From contig CP142452.1 of NCBI GenBank assembly GCA_038049695.1, forward strand, positions 76,969,501 through 77,033,500: DNA of 64,000 bases, written 5' to 3'. A program made the translations under genes and the position numbers. Below, in pieces: positions 11,601 through 22,974 of the stretch (positions are counted from its first letter, which is position 1; each line of letters opens with the position of its first letter). This DNA comes from Cinnamomum chago (taxonomy: Eukaryota > Streptophyta > Magnoliopsida > Laurales > Lauraceae). The notes beneath the pieces are model-generated. The model did no database searches. It was not told where the DNA came from and saw nothing but the letters and a program-made list of their open reading frames with translations.

Positions 11601-14067
11601 ATAGTAGTTGGGGCCGGTGGCCAAAACTCTACATAGCGGCCGATACATAACGGAAGCAGCGATACATAGCAGCATAGCAGTGTGAATTGAAAATTGTCAA
11701 AAAATTTGAAAAAATATCTAAAACGTCCAGAATATTGGAAAATGTTAGAATTTTATGCTATTTTCCTATAATAACTAAGACAAGGGGGTATAGCGGTCCC
11801 TTCGATGCATAGATGTTTTGTACCACTGAATGATTATATAAAAATAAATAAATAAATATAAAATAAAACAATATTGATCTAATTTTTCTCATATATTCAT
11901 GTTGGTTAGCTATATACTAAGTTAGATTATATTATGGATTTCTAAATTCATAATTCAAATAAGCAATTTAGTACAACTGTATATAACAAAGGATATATAA
12001 ATTATTAAATAATGCTTAAATCAAATTTAAAGTTCAAACCAAATAACAAATTAACTTTCATCAAAACAAACAATGTGTTTTTATGAGGGTAGAGAAAAAA
12101 ACACCTCTACCAAAGGGGTTGTCTATAGGGATATACCGAGAGAAGAGCCCTTTGAAAGGAACTCTATGTATCTATTGTAATTTGGCAAGATCTTTTTTTT
12201 TTTTTTTTTTGTACTTTTAAGCATAGAAGGGTAGAAGAGCTGTATAGAAATATTATTTGAAGAGGAGAAGAAAAGAAATAACAGTCTATCTCACTCCGTA
12301 GCGGCCCTGTAGCAGCCCACAGCAGCCCCATAGCGTCCATAGTGAATCGTAGTGGCTGCTACCGATGTGAGCGGCGCTGGATACCATTTAACGTAGCTGT
12401 CTTGGCCGCTTCACCCTGATATAGTGGCCACTACACTACATATTGACCGCTATTTTGATCCACGCGTTATAGCTCTCACTAAAGAAACTTGTGTAACAAA
12501 CCATTCAAGTGAAAATCACTGCTCCTGTAAGCCTTTTGAGCACCACCTTGCAAGCGCACTTTCCACCCATCATCGTCTCAACTGCCACATGCAATGAATT
12601 GGATACATCCATACTTTATTCCCTATGGGGAGTAACAAACGCATTTGGATTCAACCATCTGATTTCATTGTTTCTCTTTCACTATTGATTTTTAAAGCCT
12701 TGAAAATCTATCTTCCAAGATTTAATATGCCTGATTTTTGGACCTTATCCATGAATCCCATCCCTGCCCCTTTTCTTTCTTCCTCCCTGATTGGTGGTGA
12801 CCAAGGTGGTCCCACAGAGTGTCAGAAACACTGGTGCGAATATATGATCAGGAGATAATTACCTTGTATATACAGAAAAACTACATATAACTGCTGAACT
12901 TTCTAAAAGAACAAAAAAAATTGAAAACAACTATTTTTTTTGTTTCTTTTTTGGTAATTGACTGCCAGCTCTTCAACCTGTAATGCCTACTATCTTGGTT
13001 CACCAAATGATGGGCATTCAAGACAAGCCAGTTCTTGAAATGATGCCATTCAGTTGATAGGATGAAAATGCAACTGAAAGTATGGCTGAGGTTTTTTGTT
13101 TTACCTTTGATAGGTTTTTTGTTTAGCTTTTCTGAGTTGTACCTTCTTTCTCTTTAATGAAATTTTACAGTTACCGATCGGAAAAAAAAAAAAAGTATGG
13201 CTGAGGTGAAAACCCTAAGGAAGAACTAAAACTAACAAAGCCAATTTCCTCATGTAAAGTAAATTGGTGTTTGGAAAATATTGGAGAAACAGATTTGTAT
13301 CAGGCCTTGAGAAATGAGGCAACCAACTCACTGTTAACTTGGATTTATAGATCTTCAATAAAATTAGATATTCGTCAAAGAAATCGTTCATCTTGCTAAA
13401 GCATCGAAGGTTAGACAAGCTCAATAGCAAACTCCTTAGTTAAGGTAATTGTTGCCACGCATTCTTAGCTTTTGTGCACCCGTGCCCTATGTTTCATGCA
13501 ATAAATAATTGCGTTATCCATTAAAAAAAAAAAAAACATCCATGAATTATTTATGCCATCTAACAACTGACAAGGGATAAAACATAGACTAGGCATGGGA
13601 TTAAGAAAAAAGTAGCATAAGTCATCTTGAAACTTGAAAGATAATAATCAAAGTGCATCAAACAGTCAATAGATTATTTAACATCCCACAGGTTAATGAA
13701 TCTGCAAAAGAAACCATCTTGGACTTAGTCACAAACTCTAATAAGAGTCAACAAGCATGCCGCTATATAACCCTGAACCTTAAAGACTCACCTCAAGAAT
13801 CACAGCGATGACTATAATGTTCCTTGCTGTCCTTCGCCAAGTTTGAGCTCTCCTCTTCATTCTTGCATGAACAGAGGCTTCCTCCTTGGAAAGATGCTGC
13901 AGTCTCTTTTCGAAATCCTCATTACCCCTTCTAAAGATCCCATTCCAAATTCGCGAAAGAATTCCTCTGCGCTTCTTCGATGGAGCGACGCCCTCTTTCT
14001 TCTGATCGGCAGACACTGAGAGATTCTCAGCAGCTGCAACTTGGCCCTCAATCGCATCCTCGGCCAT
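3894..14067 (-). CDS. LNP: Lunapark family ER three-way-junction protein (LNP), 420 aa, five coding exons
   Basis: Coding exons on the minus strand are 14067-13792, 10902-10758, 5104-4995, 4759-4339 and 4204-3894; all introns are GT-AG. The joined length is 1263 nt, 420 codons plus TAG. The N-terminus is followed by membrane segments at about residues 84-101 and 117-137, a charged coiled coil at about 145-170 (motif DRKDQKTLERLRAER), and the conserved RYDPDPAAKAAAA stretch at 178-190. A zinc ribbon follows, with CGNC at 310-313 and CPHC at 332-335; an intron falls between the two Cys pairs. Lunapark proteins stabilise three-way junctions of the tubular endoplasmic reticulum, and plant members are about 400 aa. 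The frame looks intact. The start is the first ATG after a 5'UTR intron acceptor. The C-terminal tail has an imperfect ~22-residue repeat (IEMVEKSAEE / IKMVEKSTEE). Confidence 0.93.
6342..6380. repeat. (GA)n microsatellite
   Basis: An uninterrupted run of GA dinucleotides of about 39 bp lies inside the large LNP intron. Confidence 0.95.
6981..7940. mobile_element. hAT-type non-autonomous transposon, 960 bp
   Basis: The ends are terminal inverted repeats TAGGGTTGCAAACGG and CCGTATGCAACCCTA (one mismatch in 15). They are flanked by an exact 8-bp duplication CTCTAGAC at 6973-6980 and 7941-7948, the size made by hAT transposases. Inside, GGTTCCGGAACC-type palindromic motifs recur near both ends (for example 7795-7811). 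No transposase frame is visible, so it depended on another element. It sits in an LNP intron. Confidence 0.88.
7985..8016 (-). mobile_element. Helitron-like 3' terminus
   Basis: On the minus strand a hairpin CCGTGC-ATC-GCACGG is followed about ten bases later by CTAG and then T. This is the standard layout of a Helitron 3' end (hairpin, CTRR, T target). The body would extend toward higher coordinates. I could not find a convincing TC 5' end, so the element's length is unknown. Confidence 0.5.
8634..8666. repeat. (TA)n microsatellite
   Basis: A run of AT/TA dinucleotides about 33 bp long within the LNP intron. Confidence 0.95.
10182..10561 (+). mobile_element. 5'-truncated RTE-clade LINE copy, 380 bp
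   Basis: Only the C-terminal tip of the LINE protein remains. The frame around 10190-10340 reads MRILMWMCGKTRKDK and then, after stops, SIGDKIRETRLKWF, which matches the end of RTE reverse transcriptases. The copy ends in a short (GAT)n run. It is flanked by an exact 13-bp duplication AATGATAACAATA at 10169-10181 and 10562-10574. It is a dead fragment inside the LNP intron. Confidence 0.82.
10903..13791 (-). other. LNP intron of 2.9 kb
   Basis: The donor GTGAGT lies at 13791-13786 and the acceptor CAG at 10905-10903, interrupting the first membrane segment after residue 92. It holds the degenerate GCGGCC-rich repeat at about 11600-12470 and several homopolymer tracts. No gene is seen. Confidence 0.85.
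11600..12470. repeat. Degenerate repeat with recurring TAGCGGCC / TAGCAGCC motifs
   Basis: Two GC-richer ends (about 11610-11690 and 12295-12470) share many short TAGCGGCC, TAGCAGC and AGTGGCC words on both strands. They bracket an AT-rich centre that contains a 19-T run. The layout suggests an old DNA transposon with decayed ends, but clean inverted termini and a target duplication could not be read. Confidence 0.35.
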
Positions 14068-14070
14068 TAC

Positions 14071-14584
14071 CTGCAAAAAAAAACCCATCCCACATCCATC
14101 ATTCGCACTACAACAAGACGGGGAAAAAGATAGAAAGAAAGGGACGCCGAGTACACACAACAGGTGCAGAAAAAAGGGTTTCCTTCACAAAAACTCGAAA
14201 TTTCCGCATCCTAACAAGCAGAAATTTTCCAGAGAAGCAACGTTTAGAACCTTATGATTTTGTTCATATGATAGAACCATTTACAAACATCAAAGATGTG
14301 ATTTTTCCTCCAACATGTCGTAAAGCGAAATTTGCGGAGACAATTCATCATTTCAATTACCCTAACATCTCCAACGTCGACAGCAGCAAAGATCGAAAAC
14401 CCAAAACAGACCAATGACATGTGAAAACCTAACGATTTCGAGAAAGCAAAGGAGATCTAGACGGGCAACACAAGATTCAACACAAAATCAAGTACAAAAA
14501 AACCCCAAAATTTCGTAAAGAAAGATGAGAAAGATGAGAAATCAGAAAGAAGAGATCCGGAAAAGGACCAAGGACGAAATTCAC
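14071..14584 (-). other. 5'UTR intron of LNP
   Basis: The minus strand has a donor GTGAAT at 14584 after ...CTTCAG, and an acceptor TTTTTTTTTGCAG ending at 14071, three bases before the LNP start codon (14067). A leader intron of 514 bp just ahead of the ATG is common in constitutively expressed plant genes. Inferred from splice signals only. Confidence 0.7.
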
Positions 14585-14830
14585 CTGAAGCTGAAGCTGT
14601 GGATCGAGATGAATCGGAAAACCCTAGATCGAGATCGAGATGAAAATGTTGTTTATTGTTTCGTGCCTCTTTCGGTTTAAATGTGAGAGAGAACGTTGCA
14701 GTGTTGAATATGTGGCTTTCTTGTATCGTATCGTAGTCGTATGTAATAAAAAAAAAAAAAGGCAAGAGAGGAATTATAAAGAGAAAAGAGCGCGTTGGCA
14801 TATATGAATAGTGGTATGTATATAGTACGA
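14585..14830 (-). promoter_or_regulatory. LNP leader exon and proximal promoter
   Basis: The leader exon just upstream of the 5'UTR intron contains a telo-box (AAACCCTAG at 14618-14626 on the plus strand), an element often found in the 5' regions of housekeeping plant genes. Farther upstream (14645-14830) lies a segment that occurs a second time at 15335-15510. A TATATAC word lies near 14815-14825. The transcription start cannot be fixed from sequence. Confidence 0.5.
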
Positions 14831-15334
14831 GCACTTCAAGACCCGCTCCCAAAAACCTGAGTCTTCAATTCATTGAAAAAAAATCTAATTTAAATTGAAA
14901 GTAACACCATCCACACAATCTTTAAAAGACCCCCATGTACCTTTTCACATTTCCATTTATATTCATGGACGTGGATATTTGATAAAGAGAATTTAGTTGA
15001 AAATGAATTTAAATATAAATATGAATAAATATAAAGTAATTGTTAGTGAAATGCATATTGGATGTATATTTTAAGAAAAAAGGTAAATATTTTTAAAAAA
15101 CCTTATATATAAATCTAAATCAATTGTCAAAAACAAAACATCGAATCATGTTCGAGTCAAACTTACCATGTTCTTCATGGTATCGTATTCTTGTCATTCT
15201 TCGTATTTTTTAAAGTTGATATTCACTTTTATATTAATGACAAATTTCTATAGACGGACTTATAACTATTATTAATAAACTAATTTTATTTAATAGAAAA
15301 TTAAATTAATATTTATTGAATAGGTTTTCTCCCA

Positions 15335-15510
15335 TAGATGTTATTGTTTTTTCGATTTAAATACAAGTGAGAACGTTGCAGTGTTGAATATGTGGCTTTT
15401 TCGTATCGTATTAGTATGTAATAGAAAAATGCAAGAGAGGAAATAGAAAGAGAAAAGAGAGCATACGCATAGAGGCATATACGAATACTGGTATGTATTT
15501 ATAGTATATG
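15335..15510 (-). repeat. Second copy of the LNP promoter segment
   Basis: This block repeats 14645-14830 in the same orientation. The shared core GAACGTTGCAGTGTTGAATA is identical, and surrounding words such as GTATCGTA, GCAAGAGAGGAA and GAGAAAAGAG also recur. The copies start about 690 bp apart and have small indels. It continues into a CG-rich stretch (15515-15600) that the gene-proximal copy lacks. Confidence 0.7.
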
Positions 15511-17205
15511 AAGGGGAAAGGCGCGTTGAGTTGTACGCACAAGTGCAACGCGTCGGATGCGAGGGAAGTGAAAACCGAAAGCGAGAAAGGAGGACTCTTT
15601 TTGCATTTAACCCCCCCTTGAGTTTCCTATTATTAGAAAGTCAACGATAGTTTGGTTAGGTTAAATGACTCTGTAATGATTTAGATGAGTTTGGGGATTG
15701 GATTATAGGTTTAGAGATTTAAACTCTAGTTGGGATATGGATTTTGACTACCTCATTGACTACTTCAACTAGGATTGTAATTAGGTATTTGATTATTTGA
15801 ACTTTTGAAGTTTTTTATTTCAAATTAATAGGGTATGAAACTTATGTTTGGATTTTGAGACATTCAAATTCTTGCATGTTATGACTTGAGGTTATAGGTT
15901 TTAAGACTCTAAATAGCCTAAGTTATAACATATTTGATAGTCTATTTAGCTTTAATTATATATCATTTAGTATTCCCATATCCGTGTTTTTTTTTTTTTT
16001 TAAGAATTGAAGCTCTTTGTCCAATTTAACTAATGTACTCTTAATCTTTTTCCGTATCAAGTCGTCTTTTTATTTTTTTAAGTTCTTGCCGGATCAAATA
16101 CAAAACATAGTTTTTGTGTTGAATCAAGATCCAAAACCAAAATCAAGTTTATAAGGACACATAAGTTTGGATTCACAATCATTCCCAGCCTAACATCAGC
16201 CCACCCTTTTATCTATCCCTCGTATATGGCACAATTGTGTACGTCCACAAAAGACTAGTTCAGCTAATTTTGTTCTCTTCTACAAAAGAATAATTTGAAA
16301 TTCTTCATGCCTCCACCCCTCATAGAATAAGCGTTTAGGCAGATATTTGAACTTTTCCCTACAGAAAAGCAGCTATACAAAGCGTAAGTTTTACTATACG
16401 ACGAAGAAAAGAGTTTCTACGATCCTCATTTTTCCCATAGAAAATCTGCTGCAAAAATGTGCCCTTTAAACATTATTTTCATGTCACTTACAAAGATAAT
16501 TTCTTATTGGTAACATTTCTTTAAAATTTCGAAGGATTATTTGATAAATTATGTCAAACTAGGCCCAGCTAATACCCATCATAAGGTGAATTTGGGGTTC
16601 CATATCATAAACTCATACCACAATTGTGAGTTGTAGGCGTAGCAAGCGAAAGTATACTACAAGCCTACAACCCAAAACAAATCCAAGTCATTGTCATCTC
16701 TAATTAGAAGACCCACTTGATCGAATGGCTAACATTAGCCAACAAAGCTAATTTCTGTTAGATTACTTTATCACACAACACCCTAAATCTGGTGGGCCTC
16801 AAGGCTGGTAAACCTTACAACATGGTAACACGTTGGCTTTGACAGTTCAGTCACATTTCTTCATGACATGGACTTGCTAATATCATTATTATTATTTCTT
16901 GCTTGGAGTGATCCTCACTGGATTCTCTACCTCCCAGAAGCAGTTGGTGTCTAAAAAGTAATAAAGTAAAACTCCACTTTGTTGGAAAAGGCATAGGCTT
17001 CTTTCCTTGTTCAAGGTACACCCGACTTGAGAGTTAAGATACTCAAGTAAGTAAGTAAATAAATAACTATATAAGATAAGAGATATATAGCTCACCTTAA
17101 ATGAGAGATTGGATGGGGCCGTTACATTCATATCCAATACCTTCCCCTATCTTTTATATAAGTAAATATAAGATAAGAGATATCTCTCATAGAAGCATAT
17201 ATATA
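15511..17205. other. Intergenic DNA without recognised genes
   Basis: After a short CG-rich part (to about 15600) the sequence is AT-rich and has no supported gene, RNA or clear element boundary. Confidence 0.5.
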
Positions 17206-17388
17206 TAGGGAAGTTTCAAGTGCATCTATCCCTAACCATAGGGTGAGGGACACTTCCCTTTTTGCACATGAAAACAAGGAAGTGTACCTCACCCTATGTA
17301 CTTGAAATGTAACTTTTGTACTTGAAAATTCTCAATTATATAAGTGTTCTTCACCCTATGGTGAGGGATAGATACACTTAAAACTTTT

Positions 17389-17393
<5 letters not shown>
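17206..17393. mobile_element. Foldback MITE, 188 bp, inserted in a TA repeat
   Basis: The two ends form a long imperfect inverted repeat of about 45 bp, beginning TAGGGAAGTTTCAAGTG on the left and TAGGGAAAAGTTTTAAGTG on the reverse strand of the right end. Both contain CTATCCCT and CCATAGGGTGA. The unit sits inside (TA)n DNA on both sides (about 17198-17205 and 17394-17420), so the target duplication is hidden. Superfamily not assigned. Confidence 0.7.
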
Positions 17394-17424
<31 letters not shown>

Positions 17425-18278
17425 AGGCTCTTCTAAGCTCGAGCTTAAGATAAAATTTCGTAAGCTCGAGGGTAGTCGGGCCAGAATCTATTTTTACCAC
17501 CATTGACCGTCAACCTTTGGGACTTGAGACTAAGAGCTTCAAGAGGGTTATGTAAAAATAATAATCAAATAGTTTTATAAATGGGTGAATTAGCAAGGAC
17601 ATTTTTAAAATAAGTGGATTAATTACTTATGAGTTTGTAAAACAAAGTTTTCTCATTTTAAAAGCAATGGTAGCAGATTCAAAGCCATTTGTTTTATGTG
17701 ATGTTTATGTAGTTTGGGGTGTTTTGGGGTATTTTTCTATTCTATATTATCTGAATAATTTGTTTTTATTTATTTATTTTTTTCATGTTTTCTGCCATGA
17801 ATGTGAAAAAATGTGCTCTTTGGAGTTGTTTGAACCATTTACATATGCAAATGTCATACATGTAAATTTTGGTTTGTAGATGAATGTTTCTCTGTGTTGA
17901 AATCTTTACACTTCGGACCCTACTTAAATGACTTACATACGAAAGAGATGTATATTCATCAACAACCCTTTGGTCGCTGAAGCGGTGTAGAACACCTCCA
18001 TCCACCATGTAGGTAGGATGTATGCATTCAAATGGACCCCTTTGTTTGCATGAAATTGAAACCTATATATTCAAGCTCGCATTTTTATATGGCATTTGAT
18101 ACATGAAAATACATTGTCAAATGAGCTTATTTGTTTACATGGAATTGGAACATAGGAATTTATTATCAAATGGGCCTTTTGTTTACGTACAATTGATGTA
18201 GTAGTGGCCCTGATTGTTTGGATGGCATTGAAATATGAGGGAAGTAATTGATTCAACGACAATGTTCTCCTACGAGCA
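17394..18278. other. Intergenic DNA, (TA)n at left end
   Basis: A (TA)n run to about 17420 is followed by AT-rich sequence. No gene is supported. Confidence 0.5.
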
Positions 18279-18286
18279 AACACATG

Positions 18287-18894
18287 CAGAGGCGGATCCA
18301 GTTCTCTGTCACTGGGGGCCTGGGCCCCCAGTGACTTTTTGGAAAAAGAAAAAATGTATACTAAATTAGGCCCCTAGTGACTTTTTGGAAAAAAAATATA
18401 TATATGTATACTAAGTTAGGCCCCCAATGACTTTTTGGGAAAAAAAAAATGTTTACTAAGTTAGGCCCAAATCAATTAGGCCCCCAATGACATTGAACCA
18501 GGCCCCCCAATGAAAACTCGTAGAGAACAATTGTGATAAATAAATATGTCTTGTTTTATTGATTGAAATTATTATATTATATTTGTTCCATATAAAAGGT
18601 TTGGGGTAAATCTGCACACTATTTGTCATTGCTAGGCATGATTTGCAATGCAGTGGAAATCTACAAACTATCTGTGTTTGAATGCACCTTTCTGTGTATT
18701 AGTTATTGATAGTGTATGTAAAAGGTCCACTACTTTTTTTGTGTATTGTTTTTTCTCAAGCATGAAGAAAAAAAGAAGAAAAAATCATTTGCAATCATAT
18801 AAATAACCCAAAAAAAAATTCCGGGGGCGTTGCCCCCGGACCCCCTACTACTTAATCGTGCCCCCAGTGATTTTGAATCCTGGATCCGCCACTG
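18287..18894. mobile_element. hAT-type non-autonomous transposon, 608 bp
   Basis: Terminal inverted repeats CAGAGGCGGATCCAG and CTGGATCCGCCACTG (one mismatch) are flanked by an exact 8-bp duplication AACACATG at 18279-18286 and 18895-18902. The left subterminal region repeats a ~60-bp unit around AGTGACTTTTTGGAAAA three times, as expected for transposase-binding repeats. Near the right end is a perfect hairpin with 9-bp arms (TCCGGGGGC, loop GTT) at 18820-18840. No transposase frame remains. Confidence 0.9.
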
Positions 18895-19512
18895 AACACA
18901 TGCCTATTCTTAATTGCAGCCTACCTCATGGGGCCTACTTAGATAGATGTCTCTCAATGGGATAGGGGCAAATGGAAAGGTCTCCTCATGAAAAGGGGGT
19001 ATCAGAAAATGAGCATAAGAATTCAAGGTGAATTGAAGTCCACCAAGAGATTATTAAAGACATGAGAGGTTAAGGATACTAGGCAAGGAGCGAAGGAAAC
19101 TTAACTTCATTGGGACTGAATTACTGAGATGATGGTTGGATATTCCCTTCTTTTTTTTTTTTTTCATCTATCCTTGATTTAAGTTTAATTAAACAGCTTG
19201 ATGGTTAAGTTGGGATTTTCCTTTGATTCTTCATTTTTAATGAAATACGAAAACATAAAGTCTTAAAATATATTATATTCTTCATCATTAGGATATATTA
19301 TTAAGAAAGATGGGTCAAGTGTTTACATTCAGCGAGTGATACGTACTTCACATGAAAATAGTGAGTTTGAGATAGATTGATCATAGGATGTCCCAAGTGG
19401 ACTCCACAAGCCATGTCTTTCCATGCCCAGGTATAGCCATCGCTGAAAATTCCGCTACATAATCATATAAACTCCTGTATAAGGGAGGGAGGGAACATGA
19501 GACAGTGTTAAC

Positions 19513-19800
19513 TAGGGTTGTAAACGGGTTGGTTCCGATTCGGGTCCATGTTGGACCCGGAATCGGAACCGTTAAGGAGAAGGTGGAACCAGATACGGAC
19601 CCGAAACCGTTTCAAAACCAGTTTCTTGGCTCCGGAACCGGAACCAGAATCATATATGGGACGGGTCTGAATCCAAGTATGGATTTAGATAGAGAATGAT
19701 TTAAAAAAAAACATAATTTTTAAGGAAGATTTTCGAAAATTGAAGTAATATGTCGGATCTCGGGTCTACGGGTCCGAACCCATGTAGAACTGGATCCAGA
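19513..19800. mobile_element. One end of a TAGGGTTG-type hAT element (fragment)
   Basis: The sequence starts TAGGGTTGTAAACGGG and continues with GGTTCCGATTCGGGTCC-type words, as in the complete element at 6981-7940. No matching opposite end or 8-bp duplication was found, so this is a truncated copy. Its right limit is approximate. Confidence 0.5.
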
Positions 19801-20101
19801 CCTATTTACTTATCGGGATCTAAATAAAAATTCATATCCAATTTTTTACGGTTCGAAATCTTCAAATAATAAAAAAATTGAATATCCATTTACATCAGTG
19901 TAAACCACGTCCTTAAACACACAACTAATAACTACTCGCATAGTTAAAGCTATGCCGACAGAATCCAAATTTAAAATCAAAACTTGGATTGGATTCTGAA
20001 CAGTTAGAGCTCCATCATATAAGGCCAACATCATCTCAATTCTCATCTGACTAGGAAAATCACTAATGAGACAGATGTGATGTGAGTGCCAAATATGGAT
20101 G

Positions 20102-20621
20102 CAGAGGCGGACCCAGGATTTTCGTTAAGGTGGGGCGGAACTTTTGCTAGAATTTTTTCACATCAACAATAACAAAAGAAGTTGTTCACCCAACATAGGA
20201 AGTACCTGTCAAGATTCAAGAAGTTGTTCACATCAACATAGGAAGTACCTGTCAAGATTCAAGAAATTGTTCACCCACTAACACAACCCATATGACCATT
20301 ACCTTCTATCAGAGGAGGACCCACTATGTAATGACATGGGGCGGAAGAAAGAAAAATAAATAAAAATAAATTTGAATTTGCTATCAGATTGAATTTGCAT
20401 AAAGAAAAATAAATAAAGATTTTGGCACAATTTACATCAGATTATCATTAAAGTGAGGTAAAAAAGAAATTATAAAAAGAAAAAGGATAAAACATCTTTG
20501 ACCTGGGGCGTGGATCCTCTTGATGTGGGGAATGGGCCAAGGCCCAACACTATTTCAAGAGGAATGTGGAATTTGACCTGGGGCGACCGCCCCAGGTCAT
20601 TATATACTCGGTCCGCCTCTG
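20102..20621. mobile_element. hAT-like element, 520 bp, weak target duplication
   Basis: Inverted termini CAGAGGCGGACCCAG and CTCGGTCCGCCTCTG (one mismatch) mark the ends and resemble those of the element at 18287-18894. The expected 8-bp duplication is unclear: TATGGATG on the left against TATAATGG, or AATGGATG three bases on, at the right. A ~50-bp unit containing AACATAGGAAGTACCTGTC is duplicated inside (about 20190-20270). Confidence 0.68.
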
Positions 20622-21825
20622 TATAATGGATGGGAAGAGCTGAGGTGTGAACGTGCCAAGCTTTGGTGGGGCAAGTTTTGCTAGCTGGCCTGCCACCATG
20701 TTTAATAAGGGGATCCATTTCCTTAATAAGGACAGTCTGCAGATGGAAACTTTCCAGTGACTCGGGTGTAGAAGAGCTTCCATTTCAGTTTCAGCATGTA
20801 AATGGATCTTCTGGAGGCAATCATGTCAGAGTAGTATGTGTCTGTGTCTCTGAGCAGGCAGCCCTCTTGTCAACTAACGATGCTAAATTTCCTGTCGGGC
20901 CCAAAAATCGCCATCACATCGGTATCGGTGGTCCATCAAAATCATCCGGATGTGAATTTTTTTTAATTTAAAAAAACTCACAAAAATATCAAAAAAAATT
21001 CAAAATATTAAAAAATACTAAAAACCAATATTTTATTCCATTAGTAACAACAATAAATTAAAATATCGGTCACTTTAAGTTACGAGTCATATTTGTGTCG
21101 CATTTCACCGTCTTCTCCAGTATTTTATATAATGCAACCATTATTGATGCTCATGATCAATTTATTAGTGTAAAATATAAGAAAATAAAGATAACATAAT
21201 AATTATCTATACATTATTAATAAGCTATTAGTATTTACTATTTAGTATCATAAATACTCCAAAAAAAAATTAAAAGTAGAAGATTAAAAAAATAAAATAA
21301 AACCATTTTTCTACACCCAAAATCATGTTTATAAGTAAATCTAACATGAAAGTGTGTAAATATAAGTGAATAACACAACACAAACCCAAAAATGACATGC
21401 CAATAATCGTTTCATTCATTTCTATACTTGATCTAAAAATAAAAAATAAAAAATACATAATAGTAAAATAAGGGAGTTAATTTGATTTTCACTTACTAAA
21501 TAAAATGATTTCTTCAAGAAATAGTGTTGGAAGTTGAAAATATGTAAGAGAATGAGCTATGGAGACATGGTTGCTCTAAAAAAATGAGAGGAGAGAAGAA
21601 GAAAATTGAAAAATAGGAAAAAAGTAACAAAAAATTAATTTTTTTGAACATTACTCAATCTATCGGCCGAGATATCGATTAAACTGATATTTTGACCATA
21701 TCGGCCGAGATTGACCGATATTTTAATGGACTCGATGTTGCAACAAAATATTGTTACGGTATGGCCGATACCGGTTCATATCAGCCGATATGAACCGGTA
21801 TCAACCGAGATTTTAACCCATGTTC
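20622..21825. repeat. Intergenic DNA with a degenerate TATCGGCCGA-rich repeat
   Basis: From about 20900 to 21826 the sequence looks like a decayed transposon. Its right part repeats TATCGGCCGAGAT and GAACCGGTATC words (21660-21815), and its left part has ACATCGGTATCGGTGG, with a very AT-rich middle. Ends and target duplication were not readable. No gene is supported. Confidence 0.35.
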
Positions 21826-21975
21826 CTATCCATGATACATTTTTTAAGAGTAGGATGTCGGCAGAGCTCTTCTACAAGAAAAAGTAAGAAATTGGAATGA
21901 AATGGCAAAGCTTTTAGATGAGGGCCCATCCATCGACCTTGGATCAATGTGTAAATATTAAATAATGTGTGTGTG
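21826..21975. repeat. Left copy of a ~150-bp direct repeat
   Basis: The block starting TATCCATGATAC and running through AGAGTAGGATGTCGGCAGA and CGACCTTGGATCAAT occurs again in the same orientation at about 23758-23905 with small changes. A Harbinger MITE and an LTR-like block lie between the copies. Confidence 0.8.
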
Positions 21976-22005
21976 GGATACTTTCTAGATACCGAGATTG
22001 TCTTA

Positions 22006-22941
22006 GGGCTTGTTTGGATGCACAAGAAAGTACAAAAAAAAAATATTTTTTAGAATATAATCTTTCATTTTTTAAAGAATAAAATCTTGTGCGTTTGGTA
22101 ACTCAAGAAAAATTTAAAAAAAATATTCTTTTCTTTCAAAAAGCTCAATATTCTCTCCTACAGCTCTCCCCTGTAGAAAACTTTTTACAAGATAAAAATC
22201 TTTCAAAATGACGATTACAAAGTGGTAGAGTAAAGTAAAGACCTTGGTTCAACAAATCCATCATAATGTGTATGTTTACATATATGGAAAAGTAAAGTAA
22301 AAGTAAATCTCACATGACGATAAAGGTGGGGTAAAGTAAAGGTGGGATAAAGTACATGGTGAAGTAAAGTGAGAATGAATGGTAAAGTAGTTTATTTTTT
22401 CTTTTTTTTTACTTTACTTAAACATTTTATCGTAGTTTTATATGGTAAATAAAAAGTAACTTGTTTACAAGTGTGGTAAAGTAAAATAAAGATCGGTGTC
22501 ATATCATGGTAAAAAATGAGGTAAAGTAAGGTAAGATGAAGTATGTGGTAAAGCAAAGTGAAAGAGAGAGTTATAAAGTAGTTATTTTTTTATTTATTTT
22601 ACTTTACTATACTTTACCATGGTTTTATGTGATAAAAGAAAAGTAACTTATTGTAAAAACATGAAAGTTAAACTTTACTTTACCACATTACTTTTTTTAT
22701 CCTGACGTGGTAAATTACATATAAATTAAAATATTTAATAAAAAAATTCTTATAATGTAATTTACTTTAATCATGGCACCTTCCAAACATCTCAATTTAA
22801 AATCTGTAGTATTCTTAAAAAATTGTCAAACAGTAAAAAAATTATACTATTATAATATTGCATTATTGTATTCTATACTATTTTATTCTTACAATATATA
22901 AATATGTAAATATTTTATTTTGTAGACATCCAAACGGGCCC
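22006..22941. mobile_element. PIF/Harbinger (Tourist-like) element, 936 bp
   Basis: The element starts GGGCTTGTTTGGATG and ends CATCCAAACGGGCCC (inverted repeats with two mismatches). It has TTA on each side (22003-22005 and 22942-22944), the 3-bp target duplication of the PIF/Harbinger superfamily. The interior is AT-rich with many GTAAAGTAAAG words and no transposase frame. Confidence 0.85.
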
Positions 22942-22974
22942 TTAGTTTTTGTAAGACTACCAGCTAGGCATGTC

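Noticed and set aside
14071..14160. Alternative upstream start extending LNP (MCVLGVPFFLSF...)
   Set aside because: That extension reads through the T-rich acceptor of the leader intron; the acceptor GCAG and the downstream ATG are the better start.
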